This document shows, one piece after another, positions 56,684-64,000 of a stretch of DNA of 64,000 bases. Under the pieces are notes generated by a model. It saw only the letters and a list, made by a program, of their open reading frames with translations, was not told where the DNA came from and did not search any database. How positions within the stretch are numbered: position 1 is the stretch's first letter; every line of letters begins with the position of its first letter. This DNA comes from Porphyromonas cangingivalis (lineage in GTDB: Bacteria; Bacteroidota; Bacteroidia; Bacteroidales; Porphyromonadaceae). The stretch is from the NCBI RefSeq assembly GCF_900638305.1, contig NZ_LR134506.1, positions 186,001 to 250,000 on the forward strand, in the 5' to 3' direction. The position numbers were made by a program, and so were the translations under genes.

Positions 56684-59600
56684 TTATATCTTCGGTCTGA
56701 CAATGAACACCTTTTCAGCCAAAGACGGTGGTAGTCTTTCCTTCGAAGGCTGTGTAGCTGAGCTACTCTGCCCGTTGTCTTCCAACGGTCTGTCGGTTTG
56801 AGCCGCAGAGGTGCTGACGGAGGGGGCGGCGACAGTCGGCTCAATCGGACGTGACCGTTCCAATTCTTCCGCCTTTCTTTCGCCATCTTGCATCATCTCC
56901 GTTCCCTCCTGTTGGCTTTCTCCCTCTTCAATCGGCTTTAGGGAAAGCTGTATTTTTCGGTCAAGTGCGGCAAGTTCCGTTTTGAGCTCTTTGAGCTGCT
57001 CTTCCTTCTTCCATGAACCGTTTACCACCTCCAGCAAAACAGGAATATCCTTGGCAATCTTCTCCGTGTCTGCCTGATATTTCTCAATCAAGCCGGGTAT
57101 CTTCTCCAAGGCATTCAGGAAATTCATACAGGCTAGTTGTGGGTCTGTCGCAATCTTGCCGTTGTTGTAACTGTACTTCATTCCGCTTTCTCCCATCACG
57201 AAGAATTTGTTCTGTGAAAGGTCAAACAGATCTTTGGAAGAGGATTCTGTCTTGACCACGAGATTAAATCCGTAGAGGCTTCCAATACTAAAGTATTCCC
57301 CCTGAGTACGAGCTTTTTCATTGATTTCTGTCAGTTTAGTTGCAATGCATTTCGGGTCTTTACTCTCTACTCCTTTGAGTGTTATCGGGTTGAGTATGTT
57401 GCCCTCGTTATCTTTCTGCACTCGGCTTTGGTATAAATCCCAATCGCTTCTGAAACGACCAATCAGTTCCCTATTGCTATCCACTGCTCGCATAACCTCC
57501 TCCAAACGACTTCGGGAGGATGATTTACTGCGGATGAAGGCCTGTCGCTCACTCTCCAAACCGGCTATTTTCTTTTCCAATTTCGCCTTTTCCAACAAGT
57601 CGGTATTTCCTGAAAGAATGGCTACATACTCGGAAAAATTCATTCCCGACTTCTCGTCCATACTTCCCTCGTCGATGGTACGACTACCCATACGGTTGTT
57701 TTTCAGCTGTTCGATGAAAAGCTGCTTATTGTGTAACAGATTGAATTTGTAACTATCAAGCGACTTTTCCACCGCATAGATGATAACATCCACCTTATTG
57801 TCTGCATAGAGTTTGGCTACCTCGTTTCCCTTACGCACGGCTCGTCCATCCCTCTGCTCTAAGTCAGAAGGACGCCATGGTGTGTCCAAATGATGGATAG
57901 CGACAGCACGCTTCTGAGCGTTTACACCCGTTCCGAGCATTGAAGTAGAGCCGAAAAGCACCCGGATTGAACCTTCATTCATGCCTGCGATGAGCGTCTT
58001 TCTTGCCTTGTCAGTCTTGGCTTCCTGAATGAAGCGTATCTCCTGAGCGGGTATGCCGTGATCTTCCACCAACTTGCGCTTGATTTCGGAATAGGGATTC
58101 CATTCGCCCGGCTTGTAGGTGCCTAGATCACTGAATACAAATTGCGTTCCTTTCTGTTCCTCAAACTTGTGGTAATACTCCGCAATCTTGGCAGCACAGT
58201 GGGAGGCTTTGTTGTCCACATGATCTCCGTACTTGTTAGGATCAATAAGTCTCAAATCTAAGCTCATCTTTCGAGCCATGTCCGTTGCGATAAGCATCTT
58301 GGCTTTCTCCTCTCTATCGGAGAGTTTCTCTCGTCCCAATAATTCCGCATTACCTGTCTTGGCAAATTCCACCAACTTGGCAATGAACTTCTCCTGTTCG
58401 GGTGTAGGTGGTATGTTGTGCATAATCTCATTCTTTTCGGGGCGGTCTATGCCGATCTCCTTTGCCGTTCGATAATCGGTGATTTGAGCGTAGAACGCCG
58501 CCAACTCCGGCACTTTGATAAAATAGCGGAAACGCTCCTTCTGCACGATTTCATTGGTAACAGAGAACTCATAGTCCACAGATTTCTTGGCGAAGATGGC
58601 AGCCCATGCGTCAAAGGTTTTGATATTCTGTGCTTCGAGGGCTTGGGGACGCAGGTATTTGAAAAGCAGGTACAACTCCGTAAGTGAGTTCGATATGGTC
58701 GTACCCGAAAGGAAGGTGGCTCCCAAGTCTTTCCCCGTCCGTTCTTGTATCGTTCGTATGGCAAAGAGCATATTCAAGGCACGCTGACTTCCCTCACTGT
58801 TCCCAAGCCCTGCCACTCTGTCGTGGCGAGTATTGAACATCAGGTTCTTGAACGTATGCGACTCGTCCACGAAAAGATGGTCTATACCCATGGTCTTGAA
58901 ATCTACCACGTCGTCCTTTCGGTTCTCTATCTTGAACTTGATTTCATCCAGCTTTGCCCGTAAGTTCATCTGTCGCTTGACAAGCCCCTTTTCCATGGCA
59001 CGAGAGATACTGCGCCCCTGCTGACGCAGAACTTCCAAGTTCTCTTCCACGCTGTCCAACTCATCCTGAAGGATTTTCTGCTGTATCTCGTCCGATTGCG
59101 GTATCATACCGAATTGGTCGTGTGTGAGGACAATGCAATCCCAGTTGTTATTCTTGATATCGTGGAAAATCCTTTGCCGTTTGTCGGGGGTGAAGTCGTT
59201 CTTGCCCGGATAAAGCAGCTTGGCATTCGGGTAAGCCGTTTGGAAAGTCTGTGCTATCTCCTGCACGTTAGCCTTGAGAGCGAGTATCATCGGCTTGTTT
59301 GCCAAGCCGAGCCGTTTCATCTCATAGGCTGCAGTACACATGATAAGCGTTTTCCCTGCCCCTACTTGATGGTCACAGATACCCCCTCCGTTAAGCTTCA
59401 ACATCCACACGGCATCCTTCTGACTGTCGTACAGGCTTTCGATACCCAAGCCTTTCAGGTTGAGGTCGGGGAATGTCTGATGGGATCCATTGTACTGAGG
59501 ACGAACAAAACAATTGAAAGTATCATTATATAGTTTCTCCAATCGCTTCTTGAACTCATCGCTCTGCTCGTTCAACCAATCAGTAAAGCCGTTTCGTATC

Positions 59601-62176
59601 TCATCGATTTTAGCGTTTGCCATCTGTATGGCTTCGGTATCTCGTACCTTGACCTCTTTGTCTCCGACCATGATTTTCTTGGTGATGTCCGGCGTTGTAT
59701 TCAGCAGGGCATGCTTCATCAAGGCAATACCATCGTAGCGACGATGCTGTCCCCGCACACAGAATCTGTCCCAGATGTTGGCATTGTGGCCCCGTGCATC
59801 CACGGAGTATTCGTCCGCACTTGAATTGTAGCGTATCGTCACCTCGGTATCGAAGAGGTGCGAGGCATAATCAGAGTAAAGGTTTACGGGAATCCATCGC
59901 TCCCCGAAGTTGAAATCCAAGTCCACGAAAGGAATAGGTTCGGGGATGGCATCTTTCAGGGCCTGCAAGGAGACTTGCGCCCTTGTGTCCTCCGGATGCT
60001 CCAAGAGATATTGTTCGATACGTTCCGATGCGGCAACCACATTGCCCGATATGAACTTTTCGGCGATTTCATACTCTCCCTCCAAGGGATTGTAATAAAT
60101 TTTGCCGTGCAAGTCGGAGAGCATCTCCTCTTCGGAACTTTCGGGAAGCAAAGAGAGCATATATCCGGTGTCCACCGCTCCGAATTTATTGAGTGAAGCC
60201 GAAAGTGCTTCTTGGGCATTGCTCACCTCTGTTACCTCGTGCAGGCTGAAAGAAACGGGTTGATGGAAAATGTCGGCTTTGAGCGTTTCTTTATCCACCT
60301 TTCGTTCCAAGAAAAGGATCTCCCTGCAACTGGCATCCATCAGGATCTGCTCGTGGTTCTTGCGATCGTTCAGATACCCGTACTGCCGCACGAAACGGTC
60401 GTACAGTTCATTGAGGTTCTGTCGCAGGGATTCATTCGCCACCTTGCGTTCCGCTTCATAATCATAGAGCGTATGGTAAGCATCTCGCAGGTCTATGTAG
60501 AGTAACATTTTTTGTCGTTCTTGGGAAGAGAGGTCTATGGGCTGGAACATTCGATTGTCCTCCATATCACGGACAAGCATTCCGACTTGAAAGTCCGAGG
60601 CAAGCAAAGAACCCTCTCTGAGGTGTTCATGCCATAAGCCCTCATAGGGACGCTGCTGCATCCCTTTCTCCTTGTTCTGCTGCCACCACAACTCTCCTGT
60701 CTCCAACAGTCCCATAGCAGTCTCTTGTTGCTTTATTTCGACAGTGGGAGAAGGGGTGGAAGCCACAGCACGTTTCATCGAGGAGGTTTTTCGTTTGGGT
60801 TTCTCCTCTTGAATGATATTGCCAAAAAGGTCGAGTAGTTGTACCTGTGGTGCAACACTGCTTCGGGGTTGCTCTGTCGGCTGTTCCTTTTTCAGTTGCA
60901 CCACCTCTTGGTGTGATTGCTCTTCTTCCGAAGTGGCAGACGTAAGCGTCACTTCTCGCTGTTTTATTTCGGGAGGAACGGCAATGCTAACTTGGGGTTG
61001 CTCCTGTATGAAGATATGCTTTTGGTACAACGCCATATCCAAGCGTTTGGCTAAATCAGCCCGTAGGATTTTACCCATATCGGTGGCGATGCCTTCCGCT
61101 CCACCCTCGTGATGGAACAGAATGGCAGGCTTGCCGTAAGGGTCGGTGTCCTGCTTCCACTCGGTATGTACGATCTGTGACATACTTCGCAGATAAGTGT
61201 TGAACAGCACCCCGCTAGGGCGTTTCTCACTCTTGATGAAACGCAGTTCCTCTTCGGTCAAACTTGTCTTTCCTCTCTGCTTTTGCAGGACGATAAGGTC
61301 ACTGCCCACTTCTGTCCCCGCATTTTCCGAGAAGAGATTATTAGGAAGGCGAATCGCCGAAACAAGGCGGGTATGATTCATCAGCCACTCCCGTACAGAC
61401 TCGTTCGTTGGCGCATTCATAACGCCTTGCGAGGTGATGAATGCCAGCACGCCACCCTCACGGAGCATATCTACCCCCTTGACGAAAAAGTAATTGTGCA
61501 GGGACATGCGGGAGACCTTTCGGGCTGGTTCGTCCGTCTTGCTGAAAACAGGGTCGAAGACAGCCATATCTCCGAAAGGAATGTTGCTGCTAACCACGTC
61601 GAAATAACCTCCGAACTTGGATTCGATTTCCTCGAACCCTCGGATGCGTATCTTGTTTTCGGGGTACAGGGCGGAGAGCATCTGCCCCGTGAGAATGTCT
61701 TTCTCAAAACCGAAAGTCGTATGTCCTTCGGCTGCAATGGCATCAAAAGAGCGGATGAACTCGCCCATTCCCGCCGAAGGGTCAAGGATTCGCTTGGGGA
61801 CGATACCTGCCTCCTGTAAGGCAACGGCAATCTCCCGCACTATGGGCGCAGGAGTATAGAAAGCGGTCATCACGGAGTTTTTCAGGCTCTGCATATAACT
61901 CTTGTATTGCGATTCGGAAGCGGTGTTGTCTCTAATGATGCTGTGCAACTCCATCACCAAGGGGAAAAGCTCCAGCTCCGACTTGTTCCATCGGGCGATG
62001 TCCTCCATCGTGTTGGCAGGAGAGAGGATACACTTCAAAGCCCCGAAGCCCGTATAGGCTTCCAATATCGTACGCTCTTCGGGTGTCGCCGTGCGCTGTT
62101 CCCGATGCAGGGCAAAGACCGTCTTGATGGCTTCTATGTTTGCCTTTAGATGCTCCTTCTTGTTATAGCTTGCCAT
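56684..62176 (-). CDS. Methylase-helicase fusion protein of the ICE (N6-adenine MTase-like plus SNF2-type helicase)
   Basis: A 1,830-residue protein typical of Bacteroidetes conjugative elements. The N-terminal region is a class I methyltransferase fold: [11 protein letters not shown] (130-140, SAM motif I) and SSNIPFGD (196-203), where N6-adenine methylases have (D/N)PP(Y/F). A long linker with Gln/Pro/Glu-rich stretches (about 380-490) follows. The second half is a superfamily 2 helicase: [20 protein letters not shown] (Walker A), [12 protein letters not shown] (DESH Walker B), [10 protein letters not shown], and [17 protein letters not shown] with [20 protein letters not shown] (motifs V and VI). 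The C-terminus is a coiled coil with a Pro/Ser/Gln tail. It resembles phage DarB-type antirestriction proteins. Its start overlaps the end of DUF1896 by 14 bases. Confidence 0.9.
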   Translation of the reverse strand: MASYNKKEHLKANIEAIKTVFALHREQRTATPEERTILEAYTGFGALKCILSPANTMEDIARWNKSELELFPLVMELHSIIRDNTASESQYKSYMQSLKNSVMTAFYTPAPIVREIAVALQEAGIVPKRILDPSAGMGEFIRSFDAIAAEGHTTFGFEKDILTGQMLSALYPENKIRIRGFEEIESKFGGYFDVVSSNIPFGDMAVFDPVFSKTDEPARKVSRMSLHNYFFVKGVDMLREGGVLAFITSQGVMNAPTNESVREWLMNHTRLVSAIRLPNNLFSENAGTEVGSDLIVLQKQRGKTSLTEEELRFIKSEKRPSGVLFNTYLRSMSQIVHTEWKQDTDPYGKPAILFHHEGGAEGIATDMGKILRADLAKRLDMALYQKHIFIQEQPQVSIAVPPEIKQREVTLTSATSEEEQSHQEVVQLKKEQPTEQPRSSVAPQVQLLDLFGNIIQEEKPKRKTSSMKRAVASTPSPTVEIKQQETAMGLLETGELWWQQNKEKGMQQRPYEGLWHEHLREGSLLASDFQVGMLVRDMEDNRMFQPIDLSSQERQKMLLYIDLRDAYHTLYDYEAERKVANESLRQNLNELYDRFVRQYGYLNDRKNHEQILMDASCREILFLERKVDKETLKADIFHQPVSFSLHEVTEVSNAQEALSASLNKFGAVDTGYMLSLLPESSEEEMLSDLHGKIYYNPLEGEYEIAEKFISGNVVAASERIEQYLLEHPEDTRAQVSLQALKDAIPEPIPFVDLDFNFGERWIPVNLYSDYASHLFDTEVTIRYNSSADEYSVDARGHNANIWDRFCVRGQHRRYDGIALMKHALLNTTPDITKKIMVGDKEVKVRDTEAIQMANAKIDEIRNGFTDWLNEQSDEFKKRLEKLYNDTFNCFVRPQYNGSHQTFPDLNLKGLGIESLYDSQKDAVWMLKLNGGGICDHQVGAGKTLIMCTAAYEMKRLGLANKPMILALKANVQEIAQTFQTAYPNAKLLYPGKNDFTPDKRQRIFHDIKNNNWDCIVLTHDQFGMIPQSDEIQQKILQDELDSVEENLEVLRQQGRSISRAMEKGLVKRQMNLRAKLDEIKFKIENRKDDVVDFKTMGIDHLFVDESHTFKNLMFNTRHDRVAGLGNSEGSQRALNMLFAIRTIQERTGKDLGATFLSGTTISNSLTELYLLFKYLRPQALEAQNIKTFDAWAAIFAKKSVDYEFSVTNEIVQKERFRYFIKVPELAAFYAQITDYRTAKEIGIDRPEKNEIMHNIPPTPEQEKFIAKLVEFAKTGNAELLGREKLSDREEKAKMLIATDMARKMSLDLRLIDPNKYGDHVDNKASHCAAKIAEYYHKFEEQKGTQFVFSDLGTYKPGEWNPYSEIKRKLVEDHGIPAQEIRFIQEAKTDKARKTLIAGMNEGSIRVLFGSTSMLGTGVNAQKRAVAIHHLDTPWRPSDLEQRDGRAVRKGNEVAKLYADNKVDVIIYAVEKSLDSYKFNLLHNKQLFIEQLKNNRMGSRTIDEGSMDEKSGMNFSEYVAILSGNTDLLEKAKLEKKIAGLESERQAFIRSKSSSRSRLEEVMRAVDSNRELIGRFRSDWDLYQSRVQKDNEGNILNPITLKGVESKDPKCIATKLTEINEKARTQGEYFSIGSLYGFNLVVKTESSSKDLFDLSQNKFFVMGESGMKYSYNNGKIATDPQLACMNFLNALEKIPGLIEKYQADTEKIAKDIPVLLEVVNGSWKKEEQLKELKTELAALDRKIQLSLKPIEEGESQQEGTEMMQDGERKAEELERSRPIEPTVAAPSVSTSAAQTDRPLEDNGQSSSATQPSKERLPPSLAEKVFIVRPKI

Positions 62177-62594
62177 CCTCTTCGAGTTTTAGTTGGACAA
62201 AACCCGTAATCTCCGTATAGAGGGAGTTGTATTCGGGCATATAGGCGAACTCGTCCGAAATCGGATACTTGGCGAAGATGCTTTCTAAGAGCGGGCGCAG
62301 GCGGATAGCAGTCTCCCTGACCGCTTCAAGCGGCACTTCAGCAGAGAACTCGTTCCAAAGAACAGAGGAGATGGTATCGTGGTGGGAAAAGTGCAAACCC
62401 GCATAGAGCGTCTTGTTGGCGATACCGATACATTCGGTTATGGGAAGTCCGGCATCGAAGGCTTCGGCATAGGCTTCGGAAGCAGCTGCCGCACGCTCTT
62501 TGATAAAAGAAATATCACCGGCTTTTTCGGGATGACTTTCCCGAAGAAAGGAGAGCAGAGATAGCTCGTAATAGGAAAATCGAATGGCTGTCAT
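62163..62594 (-). CDS. DUF1896-family protein
   Basis: A 143-residue protein found in Bacteroidetes conjugative elements between topB and the large methylase-helicase gene. It reads [20 protein letters not shown], then [20 protein letters not shown] with [17 protein letters not shown], and ends in [20 protein letters not shown]. Mostly helical, no known motif. Its last 14 bases overlap the next gene, suggesting coupled translation. Function unknown. Confidence 0.85.
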   Translation of the reverse strand: MTAIRFSYYELSLLSFLRESHPEKAGDISFIKERAAAASEAYAEAFDAGLPITECIGIANKTLYAGLHFSHHDTISSVLWNEFSAEVPLEAVRETAIRLRPLLESIFAKYPISDEFAYMPEYNSLYTEITGFVQLKLEEDGKL

Positions 62595-62762
62595 ATCTGT
62601 GATTTTAGTGAATGTTTTGAGTTGCCCTGAAAAGCATAGAGGTAGTTGGACAAAAGCTTAGGAGTAATCGAGAGAAAGCTTATAAGCTTTTTACCTTTCA
62701 GTCATTAGGTTTGGAAAGAGAGGCTCTCCGGAGTCTTTTCGGGCATGACGTTATAATGCAAA

Positions 62763-62787
62763 GGCACTCGACGTCCCCGCCGAGTGC
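62763..62787 (-). terminator. Hairpin after topB
   Basis: GGCACTCG (62763-62770) pairs with CGAGTGCC (62780-62787); on the minus strand only a short T tract (CTTTGC) follows, so termination is uncertain. The gap 62595-62868 shows nothing else. Confidence 0.4.
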
Positions 62788-62868
62788 CACCACTAAAATC
62801 CGCAGTAAAAACAACAGGATTGTTTATGACCGCATCATTCAGTGGCAAAATTAGCAAATTACGGGGAG

Positions 62869-64000
62869 TTACCTTCGGGATTTGCTCGGTTTCTTATGCT
62901 CGGGGAAGATGAAGACTGTCTTGAACTCTCCGTCCAAAGAAAGCGAAGCCTCGAAGCTCTTACCTGCTTTGGAGGTAAAGCCCTTAATGACACCTGTCTC
63001 CCCGTTCACCGCCAATTGTGTCAGTTGTTCGTCTGTGAGGCTCTTGCCTGCCACATTGCGGAAAAGGGTTAGCCCACAATCGGCATCGGAACATTTGGCA
63101 CATCGGGGATAGAAGACCAGTGAACCTTTGCCACATTTTGGGCAATGGATGTCGCTCTGTTTCTTGGGAAAGAGGATTTTGGAGGAGAGCAGTTCATCGG
63201 TAATCTGTGTGGCGTAGTTTTCGATGCCCTTGCGAAACTCTTGCTCTTTCAACTCTCCCCGTTCGATTCTCGCCAAGTCCGCTTCCCACTGTCCGGTCAT
63301 CTCAGCATTGCCGATTTTCATCCCCTTGACGATGGAATAGACGGCAAGTCCTTTCTCCGTGGGGACGAGCGACTTCTTTTGGCGCACCATGTATTCACGG
63401 GCAAAGAGGGTTTCGATGATGGCGGCACGGGTTGCAGGTGTGCCGATACCGCAATCTTTGAGCTGCGCACGCAATTCCTCGTCCTCCAACTCCTTGCCCG
63501 CCGTCTCCATCGCTGCCAACAGCGAACTTTCCGTGTGCAGGGGCTTGGGCTTGGTCATTCCCTGTGCCAAGGAACAGGAACAGAGCGGGAGTTGCTCGCC
63601 TTCCTCCCATTCGGGGATGATGATGCCTTCCCCATTTTCTCGACTTTCTCGTTCTTCAGCTTCTAACTGCTCCTTATCTTTTTTCCTGCTGTTTTTGAGG
63701 ATGGCACGCCAACCCTCTTCCTTGATGATTTCACCTTTGAGGATGAACTTCACACCTTCACAGATGGCAGTAACCGTACTGACATCTTTCACGCAACGGG
63801 CGGAAAAGGCTTCAAGCATACGTCCGGCTATCATATCGTAGATGACCGCCTCGTCTCCAAACATGTCTATCGGCTTCTTGCCCGTGATGAGCAGGGCATG
63901 GTGGTCGGTCACTTTCTTGCCGTCCACCGAATGCGCATTAAGTTCGGTCAGTCGGCGGGCATGGACACCCCAGACGGGATGGTCGTGCAAAAAGGCTATC
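62869..64000 (-). CDS. topB: DNA topoisomerase III, C-terminal part (cut by window edge)
   Basis: The reading frame is open to the right edge (IAFLHDHPVWG before the first possible start), so the gene continues outside. The segment includes the type IA topoisomerase part DHHALLITGKKPIDMFGDEA, GIGTPATRAAIIETLFAREY (conserved in the cap domain), KKSLVPTEKGLAVY, and a C-terminal zinc ribbon with CPKCGKGSLVFYPRCAKCSD then CGLTLF, and a topo C-terminal repeat GVIKGFTSKAGKSFEASLSL. TopB decatenates and relaxes DNA; ICE-borne copies are common and help excision or transfer. Confidence 0.93.
   Translation of the reverse strand, partial: IAFLHDHPVWGVHARRLTELNAHSVDGKKVTDHHALLITGKKPIDMFGDEAVIYDMIAGRMLEAFSARCVKDVSTVTAICEGVKFILKGEIIKEEGWRAILKNSRKKDKEQLEAEERESRENGEGIIIPEWEEGEQLPLCSCSLAQGMTKPKPLHTESSLLAAMETAGKELEDEELRAQLKDCGIGTPATRAAIIETLFAREYMVRQKKSLVPTEKGLAVYSIVKGMKIGNAEMTGQWEADLARIERGELKEQEFRKGIENYATQITDELLSSKILFPKKQSDIHCPKCGKGSLVFYPRCAKCSDADCGLTLFRNVAGKSLTDEQLTQLAVNGETGVIKGFTSKAGKSFEASLSLDGEFKTVFIFPEHKKPSKSRR

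Larger units (their letters stand above)
50732..64000 (+). mobile_element. Left part of a CTnDOT-type integrative conjugative element (runs off the right edge)
   Basis: An IntDOT-like integrase, Xis-like HTH proteins, a methylase-helicase fusion, DUF1896 and topoisomerase III follow each other as in the integration/excision region of Bacteroides conjugative transposons. The left boundary is not fixed: core-like sites (GTANNTTTGC) are at 50732-50741 (one mismatch) and 51053-51062 (exact). The 494-base gap 50691-51184 has no gene; it contains the operon promoter and, towards the integrase, repeated short motifs (TTACC and CCTCC...TTGC) that could be arm-type integrase sites. The right end and transfer genes are outside the window. 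Confidence 0.8.

Overview
The window looks like a chromosome segment of a Bacteroidales bacterium, most likely a Porphyromonas relative. The reasons are repeated Bacteroidetes-type promoters (TTG, about 20 bases, then TAnnTTTG), an anti-Shine-Dalgarno 16S end of the form GGAACACCTCC, SusC/SusD and TlpA-DUF4369 proteins, Omp28 and DUF6029 proteins, a DUF4827-glmM pair, and a CTnDOT-type conjugative element. The species assignment is inference. Genes of about 1-50,700 are core chromosome; from about 50,730 to the right edge lies the left part of an integrative conjugative element (ICE) that runs out of the window.

Region 1-7,800: serC (cut by the left edge) and rarA on the minus strand (rarA carries a one-base frameshift in a C run), then rplS, purB, an apparently orphan cobalamin riboswitch with its own promoter and terminator, serS, and an SDR oxidoreductase plus ROK sugar kinase pair on the plus strand. 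Region 8,040-11,884 is a three-gene envelope operon: Omp28-like lipoprotein with a CPYC thioredoxin domain, small TlpA thioredoxin, DUF6029 outer-membrane protein. Region 12,096-15,120 is prs-mutY-fabD on the minus strand.

Region 15,620-17,520 is a self-contained 16S rRNA unit on the minus strand: promoter, leader, 16S, matching processing stems on both sides and a terminator directly behind it, with no tRNA, 23S or 5S following. After it come a coiled-coil membrane protein, groES-groEL, and an intact IS256-family element with an 8-bp target duplication inserted upstream of groES.

Region 22,313-35,013 is a nutrient-uptake locus on the minus strand: a TlpA-like protein lacking its thioredoxin domain, SusC, SusD, DUF4843 and PKD-like lipoproteins, then three TlpA-DUF4369 thiol oxidoreductases. 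It is followed by a TPR protein with gyrA, a siderophore-type TonB receptor, a pyrB-pyrI-LemA-TPM operon, and a DUF4827-glmM-pepT-gcvT operon, most with a visible promoter and terminator.

Region 50,730-64,000 is the ICE: an IntDOT-like tyrosine recombinase of 411 residues with the IntDOT catalytic set, a RhuM-like protein, two divergent pairs of small helix-turn-helix proteins (Xis-like), an A/T-rich two-gene cassette (XRE repressor plus a GHKL-ATPase/PD-(D/E)XK nuclease fusion that resembles an anti-phage system), a 1,830-residue methylase-helicase fusion, DUF1896, and topB (cut by the right edge). The XRE-GHKL-nuclease cassette, the orphan B12 riboswitch RNA and the solitary 16S unit are the three most interesting items.
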